This document shows, piece by piece, positions 14,577 through 22,333 of a stretch of DNA of 44,462 nucleotides. Each line of letters starts with the position of its first letter. The stretch's first letter is position 1. The position numbers and the translations under genes were made by a program. The DNA lies in IMG/VR virus record IMGVR_UViG_3300046457_000243, positions 1 to 44,462 of that record; one strand, 5' to 3'. The notes under the pieces are model-generated. The model was given only the letters and a program-made list of their open reading frames with translations. It had not been told where the DNA came from and searched no databases. The stretch is from a virus.

Positions 14577-15175
14577 ACACCACCACCGCCCCCGTTGACG
14601 ACGACACCGAGATCGTCGAATCCTGGCTCCCGCAGTACATCGGCCTCCATGGCTTCGCCGGGGCCGGTAAGGACACCGTCGCCAAGATCCTGGAGAAGTA
14701 CGGCTACACCCGCGTCGCGTTCGGCGACAAGTTGCGCGAGGCCCTGTACGTCCTCAACCCCCTCGTCGAGGAGGGATACGGCGGCGTCGAGTACCGCGTC
14801 CAGTACCTCGTGGACAAGTACGGGTGGGACTCCGTCAAGCGGAACTCCCCCGAGGTTCGCAGGCTGCTCCAGGTCCTGGGCACCGAGGTCGGCCGGGAGA
14901 TGATCGACCAGAACGTGTGGGTCAACTCCGTCTTCAAGGCCCTCGAAGAGGACAAGAAGTACGTCTTCACCGACGTTCGCTTCGTCAACGAGCACCAGGC
15001 CATCGACAGCCGCCTCGGCCTGCTGGTCAAGATAGACCGGCCCGGCGTCGGCCCCGTCAACGACCACAAGAGCGACAAGGGACTGCCGGACCAGTGGTTC
15101 GACGCCTCGATCGTCAACGACGGCACGATCGAGGACCTTAATACCAAGGTCCGCGAGATCCTGAGGCTCGCATGA
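14573..15175 (+). CDS. Deoxynucleoside monophosphate kinase
   Basis: A P-loop kinase that phosphorylates dNMPs to dNDPs, completing a dNTP supply route with ThyX and RNR. The Walker A reads GFAGAGKDT near residues 27-35, followed by VAKILEKYGYTRVAFGDKLR, the layout of phage dNMP kinases. VFTDVRFVNEHQAI resembles the segment before the lid, and VNDGTIEDL the common C-terminal helix. The start is GTG 14573 (overlap with the previous stop); 200 residues. CTTAATACC lies near the C-terminus (15137-15145). The stop overlaps the next ATG (ATGA). Confidence 0.9.
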   Translation: MNTTTAPVDDDTEIVESWLPQYIGLHGFAGAGKDTVAKILEKYGYTRVAFGDKLREALYVLNPLVEEGYGGVEYRVQYLVDKYGWDSVKRNSPEVRRLLQVLGTEVGREMIDQNVWVNSVFKALEEDKKYVFTDVRFVNEHQAIDSRLGLLVKIDRPGVGPVNDHKSDKGLPDQWFDASIVNDGTIEDLNTKVREILRLA

Positions 15176-15510
15176 CGAACCGGTCGAAGCAGAAGGGGAC
15201 GAGTTTCGAGTCCTCCGTCCTCCCGGCCATCAAGGAAAAGCAGCCGCTGGCCGAGCGCCGCGCCCTGGAAGGCAAGCAGGACAAGGGCGACTTCTACATC
15301 CCCGGTGAGGACCGCTTCGTCATCGAGGCGAAGAACCACAAGGAGATGGGCCTATCCGGCTGGCTGAAGGAAGCCGCCACCGAGGCCACCAATGCGGGAG
15401 TCCCGCACGGAGTCGTCTTCCACAAGAAGAGGGGTACTACGGACCCCAGAGAGCAGTACGCGACGATGACCGTCGGCGCGTTCCTTGACCTCGTCTATCC
15501 CAAAGAGTAG
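15172..15510 (+). CDS. Small PD-(D/E)XK endonuclease, resolvase-like
   Basis: The 112-residue product has the pattern KGTSFESSVLPAI, then DKGDFYIPGEDRFVIEAKNH, which gives D...E-x-K, then a helix and VPHGVVFHKKRG. This matches small Holliday-junction-resolvase or HNH-independent nuclease folds. It is the second such nuclease in the window, so one may resolve junctions and the other degrade or nick DNA. It closes the replication module; a clear terminator follows. Confidence 0.65.
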   Translation: MTNRSKQKGTSFESSVLPAIKEKQPLAERRALEGKQDKGDFYIPGEDRFVIEAKNHKEMGLSGWLKEAATEATNAGVPHGVVFHKKRGTTDPREQYATMTVGAFLDLVYPKE

Positions 15511-15525
15511 CAACTCCGCACGCGG

Positions 15526-15566
15526 CAGGCCCAGGGTGAGGACGACGCCCCTGGGCCTGTTGTCAT
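15526..15566 (+). terminator. Terminator closing the replication module
   Basis: CAGGCCCAGGG (15526-15536) pairs perfectly with CCCTGGGCCTG (15549-15559) around a 12-base loop, followed by ttgtcatt. This marks the end of the operon that carries thyX, dNMP kinase and the nuclease. Confidence 0.75.
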
Positions 15567-15591
15567 TAACACAAGATTCCTGCGTCTCCGT

Positions 15592-15613
15592 ATTCTCGAA
15601 TTGTGACGAGAAT
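15592..15613. promoter_or_regulatory. Inverted repeat upstream of the SpoVS-like gene
   Basis: ATTCTCG (15592-15598) and CGAGAAT (15607-15613) flank 8 bases, 20 bases before the ATG of the SpoVS-like gene. With an AT-rich upstream stretch (ttaacacaaga) it looks like a promoter/operator, but the -35/-10 assignment is uncertain. Confidence 0.4.
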
Positions 15614-15633
15614 CGGACACATAGGAGTCACCA

Positions 15634-15933
15634 ATGGGAGTTCAGTACGACGGCGAGGAGGCCAGTAACGAGGTCATCCTCCGGGTCAAGAGTTCGTCGT
15701 CCGCCGCCAGTGTGGCCAGCGCCATCTCGCACGCCGTCTACGACGGCAAGCGTGTCACTCTACGGGCCATCGGCGCCGGAGCCGTAAATCAGGGCGTCAA
15801 GGCAATCGCCATCGCCAACAGTTTCGTCGCGCCCCGGGGAATCGTTCTCGATACTCGGCCTGGGTTCACTACGGTGAACACCCCCGATGCCGGGGAAATC
15901 AGCGCGATCCTGCTGCGGATCTTGGTCCACTGA
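15634..15933 (+). CDS. SpoVS-like protein
   Basis: The 99-residue product closely follows the SpoVS (stage V sporulation protein S) pattern: VILRVKSSSSAASVASAIS, then LRAIGAGAVNQGVKAIAIAN with FVAPRGI, and an acidic C-terminal strand region. SpoVS has an Alba-like fold and in Bacillus affects septation and sporulation; its biochemical role is poorly known, with nucleic-acid binding suspected. It has its own promoter region and a good SD (AGGAG). In a phage of a sporulating actinobacterium it might touch host development, but it could also be a nucleoid-like DNA- or RNA-binding protein. The call rests on conserved core residues. Confidence 0.8.
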   Translation: MGVQYDGEEASNEVILRVKSSSSAASVASAISHAVYDGKRVTLRAIGAGAVNQGVKAIAIANSFVAPRGIVLDTRPGFTTVNTPDAGEISAILLRILVH

Positions 15934-15962
15934 AGTTCTAATCTGCTGCCTTTCCGTCTTTA

Positions 15963-15985
15963 CACTGGGTTTGATCCAGTGGAGG
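15963..15985 (+). promoter_or_regulatory. Small hairpin overlapping an SD
   Basis: CACTGG (15963-15968) and CCAGTG (15976-15981) pair around a 7-base loop, and the 3' arm abuts the SD GGAGG before the ATG at 15990. It could modulate translation initiation; this is inference from position only. Confidence 0.3.
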
Positions 15986-15989
15986 CGAA

Positions 15990-16268
15990 ATGAATGGTGT
16001 TTCGGACGGGCGCAACGGCTCGTTTTCGACGGGCGCAATGGAAACAAAGTTCCCGTCCGCACAGCCGATCCGTACGCAGCGCTTTACCCCGACGTCTGTC
16101 TTCGACGAGAAGCAGGTGCGCGGCTCCGCAAACGGTCTGGGCTCTGAGGACTACGACCGAAAGCGCATCGGCGGCGGTTTCGCTCCTTCGCTCAACGGCG
16201 CTTCGTCGCAGACCTACGACAGCCGGTTGTGGATCGACAAGAACCCGTACCGCACCCTCGGCGGCTAA
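15990..16268 (+). CDS. Hypothetical protein, Gly/Ser/Asn-rich (92 aa)
   Basis: The product is low in hydrophobic residues and likely extended (begins MNGVSDGRNGSFSTGAMETK). SD GGAGG precedes ATG. It opens a run of co-directional genes up to the endolysin that look like accessory virion or DNA-associated proteins. No family was recognised. Confidence 0.7.
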   Translation: MNGVSDGRNGSFSTGAMETKFPSAQPIRTQRFTPTSVFDEKQVRGSANGLGSEDYDRKRIGGGFAPSLNGASSQTYDSRLWIDKNPYRTLGG

Positions 16269-16282
16269 CCAAGGAGCCAGCA

Positions 16283-16621
16283 GTGGCGAAGAAGAAGGAC
16301 AACATCGTGACGACGGACAACCCGTCGCTGCGTCCGACCATGGGCACCGACGCCTCCCGTCTCGGCAACGTGGCCAAGCCGATCAAGGGCCGGTCCGTCC
16401 CGAAGAAGAACCAGTCCAAGGGCGGCTTCCTGGAGTCGGCGACGGCCTCGCACCGTCCCAACATCATGGAGCGCAACGGCGCCTCGCTGCGGCCGACCGC
16501 GATCCTGTACCAGGCCAACGCGGCTGAGTCCGGGGTCGTCCAGCGCAACGTCGTGACCGTCCCGAGCGCCGTCGGCAACCGGGACTTTTATCTCCGGCGC
16601 CAGTACCGACAGGGCGCGTGA
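16283..16621 (+). CDS. Hypothetical basic protein (112 aa)
   Basis: It starts at GTG with a strong AAGGAG upstream. The product is Lys-rich at the N-terminus (MAKKKDNIVTTDNPSLRP), with repeated SLRPT segments (twice) and little predicted secondary structure until the basic C-terminus RDFYLRRQYRQG. It may bind DNA or be a small structural protein. No family was recognised. Confidence 0.75.
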   Translation: MAKKKDNIVTTDNPSLRPTMGTDASRLGNVAKPIKGRSVPKKNQSKGGFLESATASHRPNIMERNGASLRPTAILYQANAAESGVVQRNVVTVPSAVGNRDFYLRRQYRQGA

Positions 16622-16632
16622 CGTAGGCAGCC

Positions 16633-17190
16633 ATGTCCAGCAACTGGTCGTACAACACGCCGTACGCCATCGGACAGCCGGGCGCTCCAGTGCGCGCGAA
16701 TGGTGGAGCAGGAACAGATGCTCTCTCCTTCCGCGACGGACTGGACGCCCGGCGCGCTGCTATGGGCGCTCGCACGCCTTCAGCGGACTACCCCGACGGC
16801 TACCTCGGCACGATCAACGACAGACGACGCGACCGCGTCATGGAGGGCGTTCAGAAGCGCCTGACCGACCGCAGCTATCAGCGCGGTGTCCACAAGGGCG
16901 ACGTCATCGACCGCTCCGACTACTTCTGGCCGGACGTGGGCGGGGTCAACCCGCAGGCCGGTCTCGTCTACGAGGCCCAGGGCCTGAAGTGGACGCAGAA
17001 GGGCGACGTCACCGAGCGGCTGGCCCACATGGGCAAGAACCAGGCGCTCTCCCCGGCCGAGATGGGCGCCCTTCAGCAGAAGTACGGCATCTCCGAGGTC
17101 ATGGCCGACATCGACCCGGTCCGCAGCGAGCGCATGAAGAAGCTGCTGCCGTCCGCGTCGCCGTACAACTCGCCGGACCAGTGGAGGTGA
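16633..17190 (+). CDS. Hypothetical protein (185 aa)
   Basis: The product combines an extended Gly/Pro/Asn-rich start (MSSNWSYNTPYAIGQPG) with a helical middle (RRRDRVMEGVQKRLTDRSYQ) and an aromatic segment DRSDYFWPDVGGVNPQAG. No domain was recognised. SD is weak (AGGCAGCC). The stop overlaps the next GTG, so it is co-translated with the 38-residue protein after it. Its context suggests a virion-associated or DNA-organising protein; this is inference. Confidence 0.75.
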   Translation: MSSNWSYNTPYAIGQPGAPVRANGGAGTDALSFRDGLDARRAAMGARTPSADYPDGYLGTINDRRRDRVMEGVQKRLTDRSYQRGVHKGDVIDRSDYFWPDVGGVNPQAGLVYEAQGLKWTQKGDVTERLAHMGKNQALSPAEMGALQQKYGISEVMADIDPVRSERMKKLLPSASPYNSPDQWR

Positions 17191-17303
17191 CCGTGCGCAG
17201 CCAGGAATTCCGGGGCCAGATCCAGGCGATCAAGAAGGCCACTCCGAAGAACCCGATGCAGTCCATACGTGACGCACAGAAGACCCAGGGATGTGGCGGC
17301 TGA
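17187..17303 (+). CDS. Very small basic protein (38 aa)
   Basis: It starts at GTG in a GTGA overlap and ends in a TGATG overlap with the next gene, with an SD-like GGAGG immediately upstream. The product is basic and amphipathic (MTVRSQEFRGQIQAIKKATP) and ends CGG. The two overlaps and consistent codon use support it as a genuine gene. Function unknown. Confidence 0.6.
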   Translation: MTVRSQEFRGQIQAIKKATPKNPMQSIRDAQKTQGCGG

Positions 17304-18553
17304 TGGCTGGCAAGACCCCCGCACAGAAGAGTGCGGACACCCGTGCCTACAACAAGACCGTCAAGGAGGCCACCGCCAAGCGGGAGACCTTTGAGGCGGC
17401 CAACCCCGAGCGGTTCAAGACCATCCAGGACCAGCCCGGTGCCGGTCGCTCGCCACGGCAGTCGTACTCCCTGATGGGCAACACCGACAAGGCGCCGAAC
17501 CTGCACGGCCAGATGGAACTGGCGGGCCCGGAGGGCTCTGACGTCTGGCACGGCCAGCACACCATGGCCCCGGTCAAGGACATGATGCCGGTCAACAAGC
17601 GGTGGGAGGACTTCGCCCCGCACGAGCAGGCCCGTGTGCTTCGCTCGGCCGCCAAGTTCGGCGTCACCCCCGACTCGGCTCACCGCGCGCTGGCCTCCCA
17701 GGTCGACCGCGCCTATGCCCATGAGGGCGGGCATCACGACTCGTTCTACAGCCCGGCCCAGGACCACACCCGTGACGGCTCCCTGTCGCCGCGTGCGCGC
17801 CTGAAGGTGTCGGCCAAGGAGAACGGCGTCCCCTTCGGCGTCCAGGCCGCTGCGAACGCGATCACGTCCCCGCAGAACGTCTTCGTGCGGCCGGACAAGG
17901 AGACCGGCAGGGCCGTCTACCCCAACGACGAGGCGGCCAGCCACGCCATCCAGTGGGCGAAGTCCGGGAAGACCGGCGCCGACTACCACTACCACCCGGA
18001 CTACTACGTCCCCCGCGAGGACAAGGTCGAGAAGACCGTCACCTCGAAGTCGGGCAAGCAGTCCACGCAACTGGTGAAGAAGGACGGCGACACCCGGGCG
18101 TACCCGGTCAACGGCTACCCCCGTAACCACGCCCTCGCGATCGACGTGACCCACCAGGTCCTCAACGGCAAGCAGTTGTCGAACGCCTGGAAGCCCACGG
18201 CCGGTGAGAAGGTCTCGGCCTATCACAACTCCTGGGTCGACCCCCACGGCTCCTCGCAGTTCTGGGTGTCCGACACGCACTCCGGTGGTGGCGCCTTCGC
18301 TCCGCACCTGGAGGACAAGAAGGGCTCCGGCAGCCAGCAGGCGTACATGGGCATCAAGGGCATTCACGCCTTCCACGACCACGTCGCCCGGAACGTGATG
18401 TCCGAGCGGGGTCTGAATTCGCTGACCAACATGCAGTCCGCGCAGTGGAGCGAGGAGAAGCGGCGCCGAGGCGACAACCACGACGCGTCGCTTAATACCT
18501 ACGGCAAGCACCTTAATACCGAGGTCCACCCGGGCCAGCAGAAGTTGTTCTGA
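17303..18553 (+). CDS. Large hypothetical protein ending in QQKLF
   Basis: The 416-residue product is soluble, rich in His, Tyr and Gly, with no transmembrane segment. Notable segments are YAHEGGHHDSFYSPAQDHT near 140, the Tyr/His run DYHYHPDYYVPRED near 230, and NGYPRNHALAIDVTHQVLNG near 275. No family was recognised with confidence. The last five residues, QQKLF, fit the Q-x-x-L-F pattern of beta-clamp-binding peptides. Two CTTAATACC copies lie 21 bases apart near the 3' end (18491-18499 and 18512-18520), the only tandem pair in the window. ATG 17303 overlaps the preceding stop. Confidence 0.75.
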   Translation: MAGKTPAQKSADTRAYNKTVKEATAKRETFEAANPERFKTIQDQPGAGRSPRQSYSLMGNTDKAPNLHGQMELAGPEGSDVWHGQHTMAPVKDMMPVNKRWEDFAPHEQARVLRSAAKFGVTPDSAHRALASQVDRAYAHEGGHHDSFYSPAQDHTRDGSLSPRARLKVSAKENGVPFGVQAAANAITSPQNVFVRPDKETGRAVYPNDEAASHAIQWAKSGKTGADYHYHPDYYVPREDKVEKTVTSKSGKQSTQLVKKDGDTRAYPVNGYPRNHALAIDVTHQVLNGKQLSNAWKPTAGEKVSAYHNSWVDPHGSSQFWVSDTHSGGGAFAPHLEDKKGSGSQQAYMGIKGIHAFHDHVARNVMSERGLNSLTNMQSAQWSEEKRRRGDNHDASLNTYGKHLNTEVHPGQQKLF

Positions 18554-18852
18554 TGCAGAACGCGGATTCCGTCTACGACAGGACGCATCCGTGGGACTCC
18601 CTCCCCGAGCGGATTCTCACGGATGCGCTTTCCGTCGCCAACATTCCGGGCGATGTGCTCGCACTCCAGAGCGCACCGCCCCCGGTCGTCCGGCCTCTTT
18701 TCCCTCCGAGGTTCGGATACAGGGACACGACCCTCGGAATTGAGGACGTGCTCCAGGTAGACAAGGTGTATCCATCGCCCTCGACGAACTCCTATACGGG
18801 AACTCAGGGCGGATACTCTGGTAGTTCAAGGCCAACCATCGGGGGCTTTTAA
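18553..18852 (+). CDS. Hypothetical protein (99 aa)
   Basis: The ATG overlaps the preceding stop (TGATG) and its own stop overlaps the next ATG (TAATG). The product has a Pro-rich middle (SAPPPVVRPLFPPRFGY) and a Ser/Gly/Thr-rich tail, so much of it is probably extended. Codon use is somewhat less G/C-biased than in its neighbours. No family was recognised. Confidence 0.7.
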   Translation: MQNADSVYDRTHPWDSLPERILTDALSVANIPGDVLALQSAPPPVVRPLFPPRFGYRDTTLGIEDVLQVDKVYPSPSTNSYTGTQGGYSGSSRPTIGGF

Positions 18853-19016
18853 TGTCCAAGCACAAGACACACCGTGCCGATGACAAGCGCCGCGCCGGAA
18901 TGTCGGACAACGTGCGCTGGAAGGCACAGGCCGGATCGACCGGCTCGGCCAAGCCGCTGGCGATTTTCAACGACCGGCGTGACGGCAAGAACGGCAACGG
19001 AAAGCGAGCGAAGTAA
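18852..19016 (+). CDS. Small basic protein (54 aa)
   Basis: It starts in a TAATG overlap and ends in another TAATG overlap. The product is strongly basic (begins MSKHKTHRADDKRRAGMSDN, ends KNGNGKRAK), which suggests nucleic-acid binding or a role inside the capsid. Function unknown; chained overlaps support it as real. Confidence 0.65.
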   Translation: MSKHKTHRADDKRRAGMSDNVRWKAQAGSTGSAKPLAIFNDRRDGKNGNGKRAK

Positions 19017-19264
19017 TGGCGTACGCACCCTCGCGTTCGATGAACGCGGAACTGAATGAGGGCGCCACCGACGGCAAGTACAAGAAGATCGTCGTCGACC
19101 GTGGCGGTCTGGGTGTGGCGCAGTCGGACACCGTCCGCCACCGCGTCGACCTCAACGACGTCTGGTACGGCCGTCACGAGGACGAGGTCAAGGTCCGCCC
19201 CGACGGCAAGGCCGTGCACACACCCAACTACGTCTCCACCCCTCCGAGCCAGGCAGGATTCTGA
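19016..19264 (+). CDS. Hypothetical protein (82 aa)
   Basis: The ATG is in a TAATG overlap with the preceding gene. The product (begins MAYAPSRSMNAELNEGATDG) has a charged middle with KKIVVDRGG and a hydrophilic C-terminus. It ends five bases before the endolysin gene. No family was recognised. Confidence 0.7.
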   Translation: MAYAPSRSMNAELNEGATDGKYKKIVVDRGGLGVAQSDTVRHRVDLNDVWYGRHEDEVKVRPDGKAVHTPNYVSTPPSQAGF

Positions 19265-19269
19265 GTCTG

Positions 19270-20256
19270 ATGTCCCTCCACGGAGTCGACCTTTCCAACA
19301 ACAACGACGCCGCGCACATCGCTGCGGCCATCGCCAGCAAGAACAACGCGTTCATCATCGCCAAGGCATCCGAGGGCGAGCACACGGGCGACACGAAGCA
19401 CGCGAGCATCGTCAAGGCGACCCGGGCGGCGAAGAAGGCCCTGGGCCACTACCACTTCGCCCACCCGACCCAGGACGCGACGACGGAGGCCAAGCACTTC
19501 CTGTCCGCTGCGGGCGCCCTGCCGGGTGAGGTCCTGGCGCTCGACCTGGAGGCTTCCGAGGGCTCCTGGACCCAGCGTCTGCACTACGCACTGACGTGGC
19601 TGGCGTACGTCAAGAAGCAGACCAAGGCGGCGCCGTTCATCTACACGTACACCTCCTACCTCACCGGCCTGCTCGGTGTGGCTTCGGACGCGCAGAAGAA
19701 GGAACTGCGGTCCTACCCGCTGTGGGTGGCCGACCCGAACAACCCGGCCGGGCACCCGCTGACCGAGGGCTGGTCGACCTGGACCGTGCACCAGTACGGC
19801 ATCGTCGGCAACGTCGACCAGAACCTGCTGAACGGGGACCTTAATACCTGGAAGGCCCTGGCCATTCCGGCGAAGGCGGCCCCCAAGCCGCCCCCCGCTC
19901 CCGTTCCGGCTCCGGCCCCCAAGCCGACCCCCGCACCTGCTCCTGCTCCAACCCCTGCGAAGGCGTACACGATGGTGATCTTCGGCGAGAACATCGACTC
20001 CATGACCGCTGCGGCGGCCACTGACGCGTTCCAGCCCAAGGGTGCCGTCGCCACCGGTCGCGTGGACGTCGCGAAGGCTGCTCTGGCTGCTGGTGACGTC
20101 GTCGTCGCGGTCGGCGGCCCGGCCAACGTGGCCCTGGGCTACACGCACGCGAAGTCCGGCACGGTCGCCATCTCCGGCAAGAAGGTCGCCGTCCAGGGCG
20201 CCACGGCCGGTGACTCCTACGTGCTGCTCGGCCGCTACCTGGCCACCGGCAAGTAA
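19270..20256 (+). CDS. Endolysin: GH25 lysozyme with C-terminal binding domain
   Basis: This enzyme cleaves the glycan chains of host peptidoglycan to release progeny. The GH25 muramidase domain covers residues 1-195: GVDLSNNN (catalytic-face Asp near residue 7), AKASEGE, GHYHFAHP, ALDLEASEG (the D-x-E pair), IYTYTSYL and PLWVAD. A Pro/Ala/Lys-rich linker (KAAPKPPPAPVPAPAPKPTP) joins it to a 95-residue domain with FGENIDSMTAAAATDAF and VVVAVGGPANVA, resembling a cell-wall-binding repeat. CTTAATACC lies at the end of the catalytic domain (19840-19848). No holin was identified beside it. Confidence 0.9.
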   Translation: MSLHGVDLSNNNDAAHIAAAIASKNNAFIIAKASEGEHTGDTKHASIVKATRAAKKALGHYHFAHPTQDATTEAKHFLSAAGALPGEVLALDLEASEGSWTQRLHYALTWLAYVKKQTKAAPFIYTYTSYLTGLLGVASDAQKKELRSYPLWVADPNNPAGHPLTEGWSTWTVHQYGIVGNVDQNLLNGDLNTWKALAIPAKAAPKPPPAPVPAPAPKPTPAPAPAPTPAKAYTMVIFGENIDSMTAAAATDAFQPKGAVATGRVDVAKAALAAGDVVVAVGGPANVALGYTHAKSGTVAISGKKVAVQGATAGDSYVLLGRYLATGK

Positions 20257-20270
20257 TCCACTTCGTTACG

Positions 20271-20309
20271 GCATCCCCATTACGTCTTCCAATGACGTAA
20301 TGGGGATGC
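20271..20309. promoter_or_regulatory. Perfect 16-bp inverted repeat after the endolysin
   Basis: The arms GCATCCCCATTACGTC (20271-20286) and GACGTAATGGGGATGC (20294-20309) are perfect complements around a 7-base centre. The left half contains the complement of GAAGACGTAAT, the box found twice at 2231-2269, and the right half contains GACGTAAT. No U-run follows. It could be a terminator-like hairpin for the lysis gene, but the shared box points to an operator for the gene at 20349. Confidence 0.6.
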
Positions 20310-20348
20310 TATGTTTGGTCCCTGAACAGCCCCTTGAGGAAGGACACC

Positions 20349-20834
20349 ATGGCCGAGCACGTACGGCTCCTGCTCTGTAAGACCTGCGGCTCCTTGGAGG
20401 AACTGCCCGACTACGAGGGTGACCCGAGCCGGGACTTCCTCCTCGAAGCCCTGGTCCAGAAGCACCCCGACCACATCGCCCACCCGCTGATGCGCGTGGA
20501 GAAGAAGCACTGGGACAGCCCCTCCACCCGAGACGCGGTCATCGCGAAGATCCGGGAGAACACAGGCCACACCGGCTTCGACCCGGCGTTCTACAACGCG
20601 AAGAACACCTTCCAGGAAGACGCCCACGCCTGCTGGACCAAGCACCTGCGCAACCCCGGCTGCAACGACTACAAGACCGCGTCCAAGCGGCTCACGCCGG
20701 ACACCGCAGCCGAGCGCAAGGCGGCGGGCCTGCCGAAGTACCGCAGCGCCCAGGACCGATACCTGTGCGAGTTCTGCCCGGTGCACACCCTCGTGGTCCA
20801 GGCGGCCCGCGAGAAGGCCGGACTCTACAAGTAA
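20349..20834 (+). CDS. Zinc-binding hypothetical protein (161 aa)
   Basis: The product has an N-terminal CKTCGSLEELPDYEG knuckle and a C-terminal LCEFCPVHTLVVQ knuckle, with a helical middle. The separated C-x2-C pairs suggest one or two metal sites. ATG 20349 has GAGGAAGG upstream. It follows the 16-bp inverted repeat and starts a unit that ends in a strong terminator at 21.3 kb. No family was recognised. Confidence 0.75.
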   Translation: MAEHVRLLLCKTCGSLEELPDYEGDPSRDFLLEALVQKHPDHIAHPLMRVEKKHWDSPSTRDAVIAKIRENTGHTGFDPAFYNAKNTFQEDAHACWTKHLRNPGCNDYKTASKRLTPDTAAERKAAGLPKYRSAQDRYLCEFCPVHTLVVQAAREKAGLYK

Positions 20835-20863
20835 CCCCACCCGAACCAAACTTGGAGCACTAC

Positions 20864-21253
20864 ATGCCCAACGTCCCGATCCTCGGACAGACCTCCAGCG
20901 CCGACAAGCCGCTTAATACCGACGACCTCACGCCCGAGCAGCGTGAGGCACTGGCCAAGATGGCCGAGGAGAACCCGCCCGCCGAGGACGAGATCAGCAC
21001 CCCCGTCACCACCGCGTTCATCGTCGCCATCGGGCTGGACGGCGCGGTCGTGGCCACCTCCGACCTCACCCAGCAGTACGCCCCCCGGCGCGGCGCCACC
21101 CCCGACGACATCTACGGCGCGGCCTCCGTCGTGCTGAAGGACCTCCAGGTCATGGAGACGGCCCAGAGGACCCAGCAGGCGATGATGATGATGGGCCAGG
21201 CCATGCAGCAGCAGGCCCAGGAAGCCGCCCTCCGCTCGCGCCTGAAACTCTGA
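20864..21253 (+). CDS. Hypothetical protein with Met/Gln-rich tail (129 aa)
   Basis: SD TTGGAG precedes ATG. The N-terminus is acidic and disordered, with CTTAATACC (20912-20920, PLNTDDLT). The middle has a small beta core (TTAFIVAIGLDGAVVATSDL) and the C-terminus a Met/Gln-rich helix (MMMMGQAMQQQAQEAALRSR). No family was recognised; a chaperone- or scaffold-like role is possible from composition alone. A terminator follows. Confidence 0.75.
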   Translation: MPNVPILGQTSSADKPLNTDDLTPEQREALAKMAEENPPAEDEISTPVTTAFIVAIGLDGAVVATSDLTQQYAPRRGATPDDIYGAASVVLKDLQVMETAQRTQQAMMMMGQAMQQQAQEAALRSRLKL

Positions 21254-21269
21254 CGGAAATAGCAACTAT

Positions 21270-21318
21270 AAAGCCCCCAGTCTCCCTCCATATCGGATTG
21301 GATTCTGGGGGCTTTCCC
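21270..21318 (+). terminator. Rho-independent terminator
   Basis: AAAGCCCCCAG (21270-21280) and CTGGGGGCTTT (21305-21315) are perfect 11-base arms. The loop is 24 bases and the stem ends in a T run. It separates the zinc-protein unit from the gene at 21341. Confidence 0.85.
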
Positions 21319-21340
21319 TATTCCAGCTAGAATCGAAACC

Positions 21341-22333
21341 ATGGCCGGATACGAGTTCTATCTCAATCGAGCAATCACCCAGGGAGCGCAGCCCGACATT
21401 CACTCGGGAGCCTCTGGGTATTTCAGCACACCCCAGGCAGGGCTCGACCCGCACATCTTCGACGGGGACCACATCAAGCCAGACGTCCGGGGCCACATCC
21501 TCGGCGTCCTAAATACCTACCTCGACGGCCGCTACCAGGGCGTTCGTACCTGGCTGGCCGCCTGGCTGGCTGGGTCCGGCATCTCCTTCCAGTGGGCTGG
21601 GGACCGGGGCAACGGCGACCTCGACGTGCTGTTCGGAATTGACTTCCCGAAGTTCTACGAGATGAACCCCACCTACCAGGGCGTCTCCGAAGCCGAATTC
21701 TCCGACCTGATGAACTCGGACCTGAAGAAGAACCTGTGGCCGCACACCGCTACCACCGATTTCCACGGCCAGGTCTACGAGGTCACCTACTACCTGAACC
21801 CGGGTACCACGTCGAATTCCATCGCGGCCATCAACCCGTACGCCGCCTACAACCTCACCCACGACCGCTGGGACATCCGGCCGCCGTCCCTGCCCGCCGA
21901 CCCGCACAGCCTGTACCCGAAGCACTGGTGGGACGCCGTGCAGACGGAGGAGGCCCACGCCCGCACGCTGGTCGATCGCTACAACCACCTGCGCAAGACG
22001 GCCTCCAGCGCCTCCCCGAACTCCGCCACGTGGCAGAACTCCCTCGCCTCCCAGAAGATCGTCGTCCAGCAGGCCAAGGCCCTCTTCGACGACATCCACC
22101 TCGGCCGCCGACAGGCTTTCGGCCCTGGGGGATCCGGCTACGGCGACTACTACAACTTCCGCTGGCAGGCACACAAGCAGCAGGGCACCGTACAGGCCCT
22201 GAACGCTCTCGCCACAGCGGACGTCGAGGCCCACAAGGCGCAGGAGACCGACCTGTACGGGGCTCCGCTCGATGACGCCGCCACCGCGCTCGCGAAGGCG
22301 GCTCTTTGGAACACCCCTTACCGGAGGTCGTAA
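21341..22333 (+). CDS. Possible Pol-beta-type nucleotidyltransferase
   Basis: In the 330-residue product, residues 72-105 read WLAAWLAGSGISFQW, then GDRGNGDLDVLFGIDF. This resembles the G-S...D-x-D active-site pattern of Pol-beta-superfamily nucleotidyltransferases, and the upstream FDGDHIKPDVRGHILGVLN fits the preceding helix. The rest contains helices with Trp and Tyr and no other known motif. A near copy of the dispersed word, CTAAATACC, lies at 21509-21517 (VLNTY). The domain call is tentative; a structural protein is an alternative. Confidence 0.55.
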   Translation: MAGYEFYLNRAITQGAQPDIHSGASGYFSTPQAGLDPHIFDGDHIKPDVRGHILGVLNTYLDGRYQGVRTWLAAWLAGSGISFQWAGDRGNGDLDVLFGIDFPKFYEMNPTYQGVSEAEFSDLMNSDLKKNLWPHTATTDFHGQVYEVTYYLNPGTTSNSIAAINPYAAYNLTHDRWDIRPPSLPADPHSLYPKHWWDAVQTEEAHARTLVDRYNHLRKTASSASPNSATWQNSLASQKIVVQQAKALFDDIHLGRRQAFGPGGSGYGDYYNFRWQAHKQQGTVQALNALATADVEAHKAQETDLYGAPLDDAATALAKAALWNTPYRRS

